A stretch of DNA of 64,000 bases from J089 sp964535735 (GCA_964535735.1 CAZHTM010000009.1:1-64000); one strand, 5' to 3'; positions 1 through 11,300 are shown, numbered from the stretch's first letter. Made by a program: numbers and translations. The notes: a model not told the origin generated them from the sequence alone.

Positions 1-3000
1 CCGATTACAATCTTAATGATCGCCCTGGCATTATCCATTTTCGGCTGGCAGTCGTTGAAGCAATTGGAGACGTCTTTACTGCCGGAGATCGAATACCCGG
101 AATTCGTGATCATCACCAAATATGAGGGCGGCAGTCCGGAAGAAATCGAAAAGGCGATCACCATTCATCTGGAAGAGGCATTGTCATCCCTGCCGTCCCT
201 GCAGGATGTTGTGTCTTCCTCGCGGGACGGACTGTCTATCGTCACAGCCCAATTTCACTGGGATATAGACCACCGGTTTACCCTGCTGCGGATTCGTGAG
301 AAAATCGATGCCGTCTTCGACCGGTTTCCTAAGGGAACCGAACGCCCTTTCATCATGGATTTCAATCCGGGTTCATTACCGGTGATGGAACTCATCCTGA
401 CCGGCGATACGGATTTGCTTTCGCTGGGGGATTTCGCCCGCGATGTATTAAAGCCGCGGTTTTCACAGATTGAAGGTATTGCCGCCGCAACCATTGCAGG
501 GTACCCGGAAGAAGCGGTGCAGATTGAAATGAACTCATCTGAATGCGCGCGATTGGGGATAACGGCGGAACAAATCATACAGTCGATTCAGGAAAATTTA
601 CCCGCTCAGCCAATTTCGTCCCTGGTCAGGGTTGGGTACGCCGAATATCCCATTACGGTAAAATTCTCCTACCAATCGCCGCAGGATCTGCTTCACATTC
701 CGATTCAAAACCACGAACAAATTCCTGTCACCCTATCCGACGTGGCTCAAATTCAGGTGAAACCGCTCAAACATCATTCCCTGGTTTATCGTGATTTCAC
801 TCCATCCCTGGCCATTCAATTATTCAAGGAATCGGGCGCCAGTACCGTCAACGCCAGCCGGTCCGCCTTAAAACTGATAGACGAATTGTCGGAGACCTAT
901 CCGGATATGAAATTGTCGGTCCTGAAAAACAGGGGTGAATTTGTAGAGCAATCGATCGCCGGACTCAAGCAGGCAATCCTGGTAGGCGCGGGACTGGCAT
1001 TTTTGATTATTCTGTTGTTTTTACAGGATTTTCGGTATGCCGTCCTGTTATCCACCGTGATACCGGTCAGTCTGCTCTTTGCTTTCAATGCGCTTTATCT
1101 GCACGGCATTTCCCTGAATATCATGACATTGGGCGGACTGGCATTAGGGTTGGGTCTGATTGTAGATAACGGGATTGTGGTGATTGAGTCTATCTTCAAT
1201 GAAATGCGAAAGGAGTCTTCGCTTCATTCCGTCGTCCGGGGCGTTGAAAAGGTTTCCCGGGCCATCACCGGATCCACCTTAACCACAGTGGCGATTTTTC
1301 TGCCGATTGTTTATGTAAAGGGTTATGCGTCCGTTTTGTTCAAACAACAGGCGTTGACCATTAGTTATACCTTGATGATTTCCTTACTGGCCGCGGTTTT
1401 TCTTATCCCTGCCGCGTATCACTTTTTCCTCCTTCGCCGAAGGCGGGAAGAAAAACCAACCGGGGAATCCGGTCGGTTTTCGATCTTGAAACCGGTCTAC
1501 AGCGGATTTCAAAATGTATTTAACAAGACTGAATCTGTTTACCATCGGGGCCTGGAATGGGCGTTGGACCATAAAAAAGCCACGATGGGACTTTTAACCG
1601 GGTTTTTTGTATTCGCCGGTATATTGTTTACCCTTCTTTCAAAGCAGTATTGGCCGAGCGTTCCATCCGATCGCGTGGAGATAAAGGCTGCCGTACCGTA
1701 TTCGATTCCGTATGAAATTGTTAAGGATCAGACGGAAAAGACGATCGCGAATCTGCATGGACTTGAAAATGTATCGGGATTGACCGCGCGGTTGGTTGAC
1801 CCGCGGGATGTGAGGATCGAAAATATCCAGGATGTCATGAATTCTCCCGGGGATTATACGGTTTACTTCTCGTTGGAGTTATCCGAGCCGTTGTCGCCGG
1901 ACAGGTTTAACCGTCAAGTCTATCTTGACAGGATCGAATTATCATATAGTGATATATCGGTCTATCAGCCCGCGGTCCTGAATCAGGGGGTTATCGGTCA
2001 ATCGAAAAAGAATTTCACCGTTTATATTTCCGGTGAAAACAGTGCGGTAGTGCGGGAAACCGCTTTTGCACTGGCCGACTTTTTTCAATCTTTTGATTAC
2101 CTCAATGATATTACGGCGGAAATCGGCGGAGAACAGATTGTCAAATCCGCGAAGTTGGATCCCCGGCGGCTTTCGTTTTATCGTCAGACCCCGAAGCAAC
2201 TGGCCCATGATTTACTGATCAGAACATCGGAAAAAGAGATCGGGGTATGGCAGGAAAAACTGCACAGCATCCCGGTCGTTGCGCGATGGGATACGGCCGG
2301 GGTCAAACCGATGGAAGACATTATGGAATCCATTCTTGCGCCGGGGAAGTCATTGCTTCGCACTGAACAATTACTGTCTATTGAAAATATGCTGAAAGCC
2401 CGGGAGGTAATACGGGTAAACCGAAAACGGGTTGCCTCCGTCTCCGCCAATGTGCCGGCGCATCGATTGGGAGACGCCGTCGAGCAATTGAATCTGTTTA
2501 AACAGCAAAACAACCCCGCGGGAATTACGTTATCGGTCGCAGGTGAGAGTGAAAGAATTGCAAAATCCTATCGGGATTTATTTTTGGCCTTCGTGATGGC
2601 GGTGATTCTGGTCTATCTGATACTTGCCGCTCAATTTGAATCATTCATTCATCCGTTTAATATTATTTTGACCGTCCCGGTGGGACTCGCCGGAGCTATC
2701 CTTGGGCTTATTGTTTTTCAACAAAGCCTGAACGTGATTTCTCTCATCGGAATCGTCATGCTGATCGGTATTGGTGTCAACGACGCCATAATTAAAGTGG
2801 ACTATATGAATTTTCTTCACCGGCGAAATAATTATGCGCTCCGTGATGCCATATTGGAAACAAGTAGAGATAAGTTTCGTCCGGTGATGATGACAACCCT
2901 GACAACGATCGTCGCCATGCTGCCGATGGCGTTCGGTTTCGGCGGCAATGTGGAAATGAATCAGCCCCTCGCCATCACCATCATCAGCGGACTCTCATTT

Positions 3001-3093
3001 ACGACGGTCGTGACGTTGATTGTCACTCCGGTCATTTATGAAGCGGGCGAAAAACTTCGATTTCGGGCGGCCCATTCAAAAAAGGATCGCTGA
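1..3093 (+). CDS. RND efflux permease (AcrB/HAE1-like), 5' truncated
   Basis: Inner-membrane proton-driven RND exporter subunit. The frame is open to base 1 and reads PITILM before the first internal Met at 16. RND permeases normally begin a few residues earlier with an R/KxPI(T/V) stretch, so the true start lies just outside the window. Family hallmarks are the N-terminal helix followed by LETSLLPEIEYP, a porter-domain motif with EEIEKAIT, the TM4-region string GLIVDNGIVVIES, and a second transmembrane block near the C-terminus (VILVYLILAAQFESFIHP). One TM4 acidic residue is retained (VDN rather than VDD). Its stop shares a base with the start of the next RND gene (TGATG), so the two are almost certainly co-translated and may form a heteromeric pump, as in MdtB/MdtC. 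No adaptor or outer-membrane factor is in view. Substrate unknown. Confidence 0.93.
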   Translation, partial: PITILMIALALSIFGWQSLKQLETSLLPEIEYPEFVIITKYEGGSPEEIEKAITIHLEEALSSLPSLQDVVSSSRDGLSIVTAQFHWDIDHRFTLLRIREKIDAVFDRFPKGTERPFIMDFNPGSLPVMELILTGDTDLLSLGDFARDVLKPRFSQIEGIAAATIAGYPEEAVQIEMNSSECARLGITAEQIIQSIQENLPAQPISSLVRVGYAEYPITVKFSYQSPQDLLHIPIQNHEQIPVTLSDVAQIQVKPLKHHSLVYRDFTPSLAIQLFKESGASTVNASRSALKLIDELSETYPDMKLSVLKNRGEFVEQSIAGLKQAILVGAGLAFLIILLFLQDFRYAVLLSTVIPVSLLFAFNALYLHGISLNIMTLGGLALGLGLIVDNGIVVIESIFNEMRKESSLHSVVRGVEKVSRAITGSTLTTVAIFLPIVYVKGYASVLFKQQALTISYTLMISLLAAVFLIPAAYHFFLLRRRREEKPTGESGRFSILKPVYSGFQNVFNKTESVYHRGLEWALDHKKATMGLLTGFFVFAGILFTLLSKQYWPSVPSDRVEIKAAVPYSIPYEIVKDQTEKTIANLHGLENVSGLTARLVDPRDVRIENIQDVMNSPGDYTVYFSLELSEPLSPDRFNRQVYLDRIELSYSDISVYQPAVLNQGVIGQSKKNFTVYISGENSAVVRETAFALADFFQSFDYLNDITAEIGGEQIVKSAKLDPRRLSFYRQTPKQLAHDLLIRTSEKEIGVWQEKLHSIPVVARWDTAGVKPMEDIMESILAPGKSLLRTEQLLSIENMLKAREVIRVNRKRVASVSANVPAHRLGDAVEQLNLFKQQNNPAGITLSVAGESERIAKSYRDLFLAFVMAVILVYLILAAQFESFIHPFNIILTVPVGLAGAILGLIVFQQSLNVISLIGIVMLIGIGVNDAIIKVDYMNFLHRRNNYALRDAILETSRDKFRPVMMTTLTTIVAMLPMAFGFGGNVEMNQPLAITIISGLSFTTVVTLIVTPVIYEAGEKLRFRAAHSKKDR

Positions 3094-6000
3094 TGTTCCA
3101 TTTTCTACGATGGATTTTGAAACATCCGGTTTCGGTTCTGTTGAGTGTAGTGGTATTTACCCTGGTGGGGATTGTATCACTCGTCCATATCCCGATTGAA
3201 ATCAGGCCCGAACAATCCAGTCAGGGTATCCAGATCGTTGCCCATTGGGGAAAACATCCACCGGAAACGATTCAAAGGCTCATCACGCATCCTTTGGAAG
3301 AGGTGGCGATGAGGGTAAAAGAGGTATCCGCGGTGGAATCATCCACAGGAATCGGAAACGCCGTCATTCAGCTGAGCTTCCCGAAGAAAACGGATTTGAA
3401 ATATGTCTATATCGACCTCCGCGAACGACTGGCATCGATTAGAGACAAAATACCTGAAGATGCGCACCTGCAGGTGGAGCCATTATTTAAAAACGATGAA
3501 GCGGAAAAAGCTTTTTCATCTTCGTTTTCCGACATCGAACTCATCGGTCCCCTGCCGTTGGATGATTTAAGGTTCCTGGCGAAAGAAAAGGTACTGCCGC
3601 AACTGAACGGCGTTGACGGGATAGGCAAACTGGAGCTTTATGGCGGTTCGGATGGCTACGTCCAGATATTGTTGGATGACCGAAAGATGGAAATATTGAA
3701 TATTGAACCCGAACATGTTTACAATCGGTTACAGGCGTGGTCGGTGAATAAGGGATTGGGAACGGTCAAACAATCCGGTGCAAACTTTTTACTCAGTCTG
3801 GACTCCCGGCCGAAAACCATCCACGATTTAAATAATATCCCGATTCGTAACGGAGTTAATCTGGGTGAGATAGGCAAAATTTCTTTTTCTTATGAGCTTC
3901 CCCAAAGATTATCCCGGCATGATTTTAAGCCGCTGGTTCTGATTCAAGTATTCAAAATGCAGGGCGTCAATGCGCTTGTTTTTTCCAATGCTCTGAAAGA
4001 AAAAATAAATGAAATACAATCGAGTCTTCCGTCCGGTGTTACCCTGCGGATTGCGTCGGATAGTTCGCAGGAACTCCGGGATGAACTCAAAAGTCTGGGG
4101 GTTCGCGCAAGCGTGATTCTGGGAGTTGTTTTCAGCATTTTATTTTTCCTGTTTCGACGGTGGATCCACTCAACCATCATTTTATTTGTCGTGTTATTAT
4201 CCTTTACCGGTTCCGCCATATTCCTCTATCTCAGTGGATATACAATTAATGTCGTTACTCTGGCCGGAATCGCCCTCGTATTTGGAATGCTTGTGGACAA
4301 CGCCATCGTGGTGGTTGAAAATATCCAACGGATTCGTTCCCAGGGGAAGTCGCCGTTTTACAGCGGCATGCGGGGAACCCTGGAAGTGACCCAACCCCTG
4401 CTGGCGTCAACCGCTACCACGGTATTCGTATTTTTTGCTCTGCTGTTATTGGAAGACCGGTTGGGTACGTATTATAAACCATTGGCTTATGTCTTAGGGT
4501 TTTCTCTAATCATGTCGCTCGTGATCGCGTTGGTGTTAATTCCTGCGATTTTCATTCGATGGCCGAAAATGATGACTGTAGCAAAACAATCAGGATGGAC
4601 GGAAAAAAGTCTGGGGTGGTATGCGTCCTTGCTGACGGCTTTGATTTCCTGGCGTAAAACTACCATTTTTGTTGTCCTGTTGGTATTTGCATCTGTATCC
4701 TATGTTTTCTGGAATTATATCGAAAAAGGCGGATTTTTCACCTGGGGAGATAAAGAGAAACTTTCTGTTTACGTTGATGCCCCGAAAGGGGTTACCCTGG
4801 AAGTATTGGACGAAATCACGCGCAATTTTGAACGGGTTATTCAGAATCAAAATGTGCAATGCGAAACCCAGACCATCGTAGATGAACCCGGCGGGTATGG
4901 GTATATCAAAATCTCATTTCCCGATTCAATTGTGAACAGTATTAAACCTTTTGTATTGAAAGAATATCTGATTTCGGAAGCGGTGAACTATGCCGGGGTC
5001 GGTATCGGTATTTATGGTTTTGGGATGCCGTATTGGAACGGTGGTTATAAAGTGAGAACTTTGTATAATACGACGCTTCAGATTACCGGTCCGGATTACT
5101 ACCGTCTGTGGGAAATCGGCGAAAACATATTGGAATTGGCGAAGGCCGATCCGCGGGTGAATGAAGGAATTATATCGCCGTCTGCGCGCAGTTTGTATCA
5201 ATCGGATTTAAAAGAAATTACTTTTGAAGGAAAAATCGAAAAGATATGGCAAAGTCGATTATCCCTCGCTTCGGTAATGAATGCGGCTCGTCACCTTTTT
5301 TTGAATCAAAGCTGGCAGAGTGAGACGGTTATTAACGAAAGGCGGTATCCTTTGAAAATCCGGTACGGTGAAAAAGTCCCGGAGTACGAATATCTGCGAA
5401 CCGGTTATCTGCGCGTCAACCGGAATCGGACGATCCCCGTAGCGGACTATTTCACGGCGAAGAAAGAACCGATTCAGCCCTGGATCGACAAAAAGAATCA
5501 ACAATACAAATTTACGGTCGCATGGCAGTATCGGGGCCCGGAAAAGATGCGCAGCAAGCATGAAAAAAGTATCGTTCAGTCGCTCCGCCTGCCGCCCGGT
5601 TACGGATTGGAGGAAAAAAGCTGGGGGTTTTTAACGCAAAAAGAAGAATCTGATTTAATAAGAATACTGTTTATCATCGCTGTGGGGACTTTCATGATCC
5701 TGGCGTCGCTGTATGAATCCTTTTCCAAACCCTTCATTATCTTTTTCACCGTTCCGTTTGCATTGATAGGTGTGTTTCTGTTCTACATTGTATTCGGAAG
5801 AGATTTCAATGTAAACGGCTACATCGGGTTAATCATTCTGCTGGGAATCGTGTTGAATAACGGCATTGTTCTGGTAGAAAGAATTAATCAATTGACCCAA
5901 CAGGGGCTTTCCGCCGTTGAGGCGGCGGTGCAAGGCGGAATCGAGCGCATCCGCCCGATTATGATCACCACCCTGACGACGGTGGGTGGTTTGATTCCGC

Positions 6001-6176
6001 TGGTGTTTCTGCCTACCGGGAATACGACCATGGCCCGAATACTGGAAGAATTAAGTTTCATCACCATCGGTGGGTTGATTAGTTCCACACTGTTTACCGT
6101 TACCCTGATTCCGGTTCTTTATTGTACTTTCAAAAGTCTGAAGGTTGTAAAACAGGAACCACCCGTGAATCATTAA
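3093..6176 (+). CDS. RND efflux permease (AcrB/HAE1-like), second of a tandem pair
   Basis: Full-length RND permease of 1027 residues. It begins MFHFLRWILKHPVSVLLSV, has the usual two repeats of one helix, a large periplasmic loop and a helix bundle. The TM4 region contains FGMLVDNAIVVVENIQ; the C-terminal half has ILASLYESFSKPFIIFF and LGIVLNNGIVLVERINQ. It is divergent from its upstream partner, so the pair is not a recent duplication. The start codon overlaps the stop of the preceding permease by one base, indicating translational coupling. It is the last gene of its transcription unit: a 426-base gap ending in a hairpin terminator follows. Function as an envelope exporter is secure; substrate is unknown. 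Confidence 0.93.
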   Translation: MFHFLRWILKHPVSVLLSVVVFTLVGIVSLVHIPIEIRPEQSSQGIQIVAHWGKHPPETIQRLITHPLEEVAMRVKEVSAVESSTGIGNAVIQLSFPKKTDLKYVYIDLRERLASIRDKIPEDAHLQVEPLFKNDEAEKAFSSSFSDIELIGPLPLDDLRFLAKEKVLPQLNGVDGIGKLELYGGSDGYVQILLDDRKMEILNIEPEHVYNRLQAWSVNKGLGTVKQSGANFLLSLDSRPKTIHDLNNIPIRNGVNLGEIGKISFSYELPQRLSRHDFKPLVLIQVFKMQGVNALVFSNALKEKINEIQSSLPSGVTLRIASDSSQELRDELKSLGVRASVILGVVFSILFFLFRRWIHSTIILFVVLLSFTGSAIFLYLSGYTINVVTLAGIALVFGMLVDNAIVVVENIQRIRSQGKSPFYSGMRGTLEVTQPLLASTATTVFVFFALLLLEDRLGTYYKPLAYVLGFSLIMSLVIALVLIPAIFIRWPKMMTVAKQSGWTEKSLGWYASLLTALISWRKTTIFVVLLVFASVSYVFWNYIEKGGFFTWGDKEKLSVYVDAPKGVTLEVLDEITRNFERVIQNQNVQCETQTIVDEPGGYGYIKISFPDSIVNSIKPFVLKEYLISEAVNYAGVGIGIYGFGMPYWNGGYKVRTLYNTTLQITGPDYYRLWEIGENILELAKADPRVNEGIISPSARSLYQSDLKEITFEGKIEKIWQSRLSLASVMNAARHLFLNQSWQSETVINERRYPLKIRYGEKVPEYEYLRTGYLRVNRNRTIPVADYFTAKKEPIQPWIDKKNQQYKFTVAWQYRGPEKMRSKHEKSIVQSLRLPPGYGLEEKSWGFLTQKEESDLIRILFIIAVGTFMILASLYESFSKPFIIFFTVPFALIGVFLFYIVFGRDFNVNGYIGLIILLGIVLNNGIVLVERINQLTQQGLSAVEAAVQGGIERIRPIMITTLTTVGGLIPLVFLPTGNTTMARILEELSFITIGGLISSTLFTVTLIPVLYCTFKSLKVVKQEPPVNH

Positions 6177-6433
6177 ATCAACAACGTTTCGATGCGTTTG
6201 TCTGTGTTTGTCCGGCGCTGACCGAGACGGTTTTAAAGTGTATTTCCGGGGTTACAACGGTGGACCATTTTTCCTTCTCCTGGCGCGATTTTAACCTTAT
6301 AACCCGACTATATTTCGCCCCTCAGACAAAATGAATCGACGGGGTTTTTCCGTGTGGTTTCATTAGGAAAAATGCAGTGTTTTCCTCATGGAGTCCCACG
6401 CCTGCGTGCCACTTGTCCACTATAGCAGAGCGT

Positions 6434-6524
6434 AGGCAGGAAACGCACTACGGTGTGCAGACACGGGCATTGCCCGTTGTTTTCTGCCTGCCCTGCCGAA
6501 GACGGTTCCCGCGCAGGCAGGTAC
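6434..6524. repeat. cluster of short inverted repeats in the 6177-6602 gap
   Basis: The 426 bases between the RND pair and the PDZ gene contain no convincing gene. Around 6434-6490 lies a nested structure: outer arms of the form GGCAG..AAAC and GTTT..CTGCC enclose the near-perfect palindrome ACGGGCATTGCCCGT (6463-6477). Next to it, CTGCCTG (about 6484) pairs with CAGGCAG (about 6514). The composition is GC-richer than the surroundings. It may be an intergenic repeat family, but only one copy is visible here. Confidence 0.4.
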
Positions 6525-6554
6525 AAGCACTCTGGGAGGCGGGCGTAGGCGGAT

Positions 6555-6588
6555 AAAAAACCGGCCCCGAACTTGGGACCGGTTTTTC
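6555..6588. terminator. bidirectional intrinsic terminator between convergent genes
   Basis: A run of A, then CCGGCCCC, a 6-nt loop, GGGACCGG and a run of T. The stem has one mismatch and is flanked by A-tract and T-tract on opposite sides. It sits between the plus-strand RND genes and the minus-strand PDZ gene, so it can serve both. Confidence 0.8.
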
Positions 6589-6602
6589 TCATGGTATATA
6601 TT

Positions 6603-7418
6603 TTATTGGTTACGTATTTCTTCTAATTCTTTTCGAAGAGACTCCAGTTCCTTTTTCATCGCTTCCATTTCTTCCCGAAAATGATCCTCTGTTAATGAAC
6701 GATTATCATCGTCGTCAAAGAACATGAAATTGTGGTGTTTCATCTCCGGAAACGGCGGCATATGGCGCCATCCTTTTCCAAACCAACTTAATTGATCCTC
6801 GTTCCGCTTTTCGAGCTCAGCTTTGGTTGTCTTCTCTTTCCCGGAACGGAAATACGTAATTCTTATGGTGGTTCCCGGTTCAAGGGCACCGACTAAATCC
6901 CGAAGTTCTTCCGCATTACTGATCCGGGTATCATCTACCTTCAAAATAATATCGCCCGCTTTGAGCTTGGCTTTTTCGGCTGGGCTGTCCTTTACAACTT
7001 CAGAAATCAGGACGCCGCCGTCGCTGTCCAATTTGAAGTAGGTGCGAAGCTGATCTGTAAGATCCTGAAGCTGAACACCCAAAAACGACTTTGGACCGGA
7101 CAAAAATGAAAACTGCTTCATGAAATCGTTCATGGAATACTCTGAATCTTCTTCCAGATCCAAATCGTCAAGATTTACCCCCAACTCGGCCAATTTTTTC
7201 TGAATGGCTGCATTATCCTTTTCTTCCAGCGGAAATTCCAACGTCTCCGTTTTACCATCACGAGTGACTTCAACCAATGCATTTCCATCGTCAATTTGGA
7301 CTTTGACTTCCACTTTTTTTTCTTGACCATCTTGGTCTGAAATCTCGATCTGTTTGATCATTTTCTGCTGACCAAAGATCAGCGACGCACTAACCAAAAT
7401 CCATATCCATTTCTTCAT
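6603..7418 (-). CDS. secreted PDZ-domain protein
   Basis: 271-residue protein. The start at 7418 is chosen because GGGAGG lies 8 nt upstream and because the protein then begins with a signal peptide (MKKWIWILVSASLIFGQQ); a longer frame to 7490 lacks this logic. After a charged N-terminal region (IEISDQDGQEKKVEVKVQ) comes one PDZ domain, roughly residues 105-205. It includes LGVQLQDLTDQLRTYF, GGVLISEVVKDSPAEKAKLKAGDIILKV and the carboxylate-loop region. The C-terminus is a Glu/Lys/Arg-rich predicted coiled coil. No protease domain is attached, so unlike DegP/HtrA this is a stand-alone PDZ protein, probably periplasmic and acting as a binding or scaffolding partner. It is convergent with the RND genes and divergent from the next gene. 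Exact role unknown. Confidence 0.8.
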   Translation of the reverse strand: MKKWIWILVSASLIFGQQKMIKQIEISDQDGQEKKVEVKVQIDDGNALVEVTRDGKTETLEFPLEEKDNAAIQKKLAELGVNLDDLDLEEDSEYSMNDFMKQFSFLSGPKSFLGVQLQDLTDQLRTYFKLDSDGGVLISEVVKDSPAEKAKLKAGDIILKVDDTRISNAEELRDLVGALEPGTTIRITYFRSGKEKTTKAELEKRNEDQLSWFGKGWRHMPPFPEMKHHNFMFFDDDDNRSLTEDHFREEMEAMKKELESLRKELEEIRNQ

Positions 7419-7606
7419 AAGCAACCTCCCATATGATGTATTCTTCAGTACGAGTGGATAGATTTCTGGTTCCATCGTGACCCAGTTCACGTTTAAAAAA
7501 GTTTCATTTGTCCCTGTTTATTTCCACCCTAAATTCCAAAGATAATATCGTTCTAGGGGACATCTTCGTCCCCCAGTATACTCATAAGCAACAAAGGAGT
7601 CAGGAC

Positions 7607-8329
7607 ATGAAATCAAAAGCATTCCACCTTACACTTATTTTTTCGCTGCTGGTTCCGCTAACGACCAGTAAGGCCTTTATAGGATTTGGTTTAACCGCTT
7701 TCCAGGAATTGGCATCTGTAGATGCAGACCTCTCTCAGAAAATTGGAAACAACGTAACCTCAACGTTAAGCCGAACAGCTTTTGAAAACCCCTACGGTAT
7801 AGGTGGATATTTATATCTAGATTTTATACCCGTCATCGATCTAGAGCTTGATGTTCAAGCCACTATCGGTCAATACAAATTCAATTTTACCAATACACCA
7901 GCAATTGGTTCTCCTGTCAGTACGGGAGATGTTGATTTTGCGTATGTGCGTGGATCAGGATATTTGACGGCTGTTAAAAAAATTATCGGATTAGGTATTC
8001 CCGTTCTTGGAGGTGTGAAAGTTCTAGCTGGAGGAGGGATGAATTATCATATAACAGCACCCTTTGCCTCTATGGACATGATGGAGGAAATGCTTGGTGA
8101 TGATTTATTTGATACCACGTTTGATCCCACATCCATGCAGGATAAAATTGTCAACTACATGACCGATAATACCACGACCAAGACTGGAGTTCATTTTCAA
8201 ACCGGTATAAAATTTAAAATTCTGGTACTGAATGCTTTTTTAAACTATCGCTATACAATAGCTAAAGATGTTTACCCGGGACAAAATGGATTCAGTTCTT
8301 TGAACTTACGCCTGGGAATGGGTTTTTAG
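7607..8329 (+). CDS. putative small outer-membrane beta-barrel protein
   Basis: 240 residues from an ATG preceded by AAAGGAG (7594-7600). A longer in-frame start at 7508 would add a non-signal-like extension. A signal peptide (MKSKAFHLTLIFSLLVPLTTSKA) is followed by alternating hydrophobic and polar segments typical of beta strands (GGYLYLDFIPVIDLELDVQA, then IGQYKFNFT). The sequence ends in LNLRLGMGF; a terminal Phe after a strand is the usual barrel assembly signal. I do not recognise a named family. Base composition is somewhat more AT-rich than its neighbours. It stands alone, with a terminator immediately downstream. Confidence 0.65.
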   Translation: MKSKAFHLTLIFSLLVPLTTSKAFIGFGLTAFQELASVDADLSQKIGNNVTSTLSRTAFENPYGIGGYLYLDFIPVIDLELDVQATIGQYKFNFTNTPAIGSPVSTGDVDFAYVRGSGYLTAVKKIIGLGIPVLGGVKVLAGGGMNYHITAPFASMDMMEEMLGDDLFDTTFDPTSMQDKIVNYMTDNTTTKTGVHFQTGIKFKILVLNAFLNYRYTIAKDVYPGQNGFSSLNLRLGMGF

Positions 8330-8356
8330 TTATTTTCCAACTTATTGAAAAACGCA

Positions 8357-8380
8357 GGGCCGTATCATACGGCCCTTTTT
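8357..8380. terminator. intrinsic terminator between convergent genes
   Basis: GGGCCGTAT paired with ATACGGCCC across a minimal loop, then TTTTT. It lies 27 bases after the stop of the small barrel gene, and its T-run abuts the stop of the minus-strand lamin-tail gene. Confidence 0.85.
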
Positions 8381-11300
8381 ATTTTTTGGATAAGTGTTTT
8401 GCCAGAACCACCGTCTGAAGGTCTTCCCAAACCTTAGACGATTGCTGGTCTTCAGCCCGGGCTTTGATAAGATATAATCCAATCCGGGCCTCGCGTCTGT
8501 TATCGCGACGTCCATCCCAAGTCAAAACCCCTTCCGAACCCACCATGAGTCGTCCTACCGGGGTAGCGATTTTCCGTCCCGACGCATCATAGACTTCAAT
8601 GGTGAGCGCGGACTCTTGAAAAGGGAGGTGATAGTGAATCCATAATTGGTCATCCACGCCATCGCCGTCAGGAGAAAATGGATCGGGATAATACTCAATT
8701 TTTGCCCTAACATGCAGACTGTCCACTAAAAGGCTGTTGGGAAAACCAGGTGTCATTCCTTCTCCGGCTACAGAAACGCCCCAGCTTCGGAAATCCTCCG
8801 ATACGTATTCAGGCCGGAATTTTTCCATTGATCGTCCGGTCATCAACGGCCAAGAAGCGGTGAATTGCAGAGAATCGATGACTTTTCCAGTAGGGTCTTT
8901 TAACATTATGGCATCCCCGGAATTATTTAGCGACGGCCATGGTTGGGGAATCACCACATGAGGCAACCCTGTGTTGAGCCAGGATGAGTCGGCCCCCAAA
9001 ATGATATACTCTCCTTTTTGACCACCAAATCCGGAGAGGACACCCTCGCTGGACCCATCGCTGATTCTCCAGGGCCCCGGGTCAATATCACGCTGAAGAA
9101 CACATTCTACAAATTCGCTCTGTCCCGAATCAGGAATAGCCAGGAATTCATTCAGCATCGCGCTTCCACTAGGATATGACACCCAGATTGTGTCCCGCCC
9201 AATATTATCCCCTGGAAATTCTTCTCCCGGCACATTGAAATACATCGTCAGAACCTGGGGACCATGATGGGGTAGAGCAAATGTTACCACACAGGAAACC
9301 GTATCCTGTCGCTCCAGGGTGGGTACAGACACTTCACCCAACTCTTCATCATTCAGCTCCACTGAAATCGATCCCATTATGGGATCCAATCCCCGGTTTG
9401 TGACCCACACCGTACATTGTATCACCTCCTTCGGTTCGGGAAAAACGGGCGTCCAGGACCAACGATGGAGTATTTTGCCATCGCGATGGTTTAACAACAC
9501 CGAATTGGCACGGCCTGGGGTTTGACCGTCGGAATCCACACAAGGCAACCAGGACGAAGATTCATAGGATGGAAACGTGGGCGATATTTTTTCCACGGAT
9601 CGCTCCGCCTCCAAAGGCCAGTCCAATGAATACACCAGGGAATCAATAACCGTCCCTGTTGGATCCAAAAGATAGAGAGCGTCTCCGGAATTGTTCAGCG
9701 TCGGAAAGGTAGCGTCCAGTATTACAACCTCTGTGTTTTCTGGAACCTTGCTCAAGATCCGAGAATCGGCGGCAACGACCAGAAATTTACGCGCAGAAAT
9801 AGTTCTCCCTGGAATTATTACGGGCTGGTAACGGCTGTCAGCCAGGGACCAGCCGGTAAAACCCAGGGTACGAAACGGGACCAACTCCACAAACTCGGTT
9901 TGATCATTATTCGGTAAGGGAAAAAATTCATTAAATCGGACAGTGCCCCAGGGATAGCGAATATTCAATGTATCGGTCCGTCGATTGTTACTCACATCTC
10001 CATCACTCGGAAGATCCCACTCGGCGGTCAACACATGACGTCCCGGCGCAAAGGTCCCGATCAACAACGATACGAGGGCGCTATCTGAGGGAATCAGGTT
10101 ACCAAGGTCAGCGCGGGCTCGTTCATAACCGTCCTCAAGAATCAACACCGTACCACTTACGGACGATAAACCCGAATTCTTCACCGTGATTTCTACAGTT
10201 ACAGGGGTCGTGGAATCGGGAATGGCGTTTCCAGTCACCAAACTCATGTGATCTAAAACGCCATCGATCCATAAAGGATGGATCGAATTCTTGCGTCCTG
10301 GTGTCCATCCGGAACTGTCCTGACAAGGAGCCCAACTGGTAGAATCGGCCGAATTCAACCCCATCAATCGTTTCTCCATGGATTGCCCTGGATGAAGTCC
10401 CCATCCCGTAGTATAACTCAACGTATCGATCACCGTCCCGAAAGGATCCAGAAGTCGAATGGCGTCTCCGTTATTATTCAGAGATGACCAATTGGCGGGG
10501 ACCAGCACCACCGCCGTGTCCGGAATAATATCGATCAAACTCGAATCGGCGGCCAAAACGATGTACTGGTGCGGGGCGACACTCATCGACGTGGTGATCC
10601 TTGAAAAATGATTAAGACGACTATCAGTGAACGACCAGCGATACAGGTTCAACGGAGTTTCCGCTACCCATTCCAGAAATTCGACCTGCTCTTCTGTGGG
10701 AGTGGGTAAAAATTCATTCAGTTGACCATCTCCGGGCTGGTAGCGAACACCTATCACTACGCCCGCCACATTATCGGTTGTGTCGCCATCGCCCTCCACA
10801 TCCCACACCACCGTCAGGTCATGATAGCCTCCCGACCAGGGTCCCAAACTTAATTGGACCGCCAAGGTATCCAGCTCAGGAATTGGATCAATAGTAATCC
10901 ATTCCGTTTCCACCAAATCCACCAGGATATGAAGATTGCCGCCTACAGATTCAATTCCCGGATTGTATAGGATCAGGCCTCCTGATAACATTTCATCCGG
11001 TTCCAACGTGTCCGGTAGCAAGAGGGGTGAATTGTTCAAAATGGCGCCATTAATCGCCAAGGGACGGACACTATTGGGCCGTCCGGGAGTACCCAATGAA
11101 TCCACGCTTGGCGCCCAATTCCAGTCCCGGTTGGGACGCTCCAGTCTGATTTTCTCCAGGGAAAAACCTGGGTCGGCCCGGTCGGTCCAGCCGACCGAGT
11201 CTACCGCCTGGCCGGTGGTGTCCAGAAGGTAGAGTGAATCCGTGCCGGAAAGACCATTGCCGATACTTGAGTCATCGACCTTAATTAACACAACACTATC

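Noticed and set aside
6386..6592. 68-codon minus-strand frame after the PDZ gene
   Set aside because: It covers the inverted-repeat cluster and the terminator, lacks a ribosome-binding site and shows no protein-like features.
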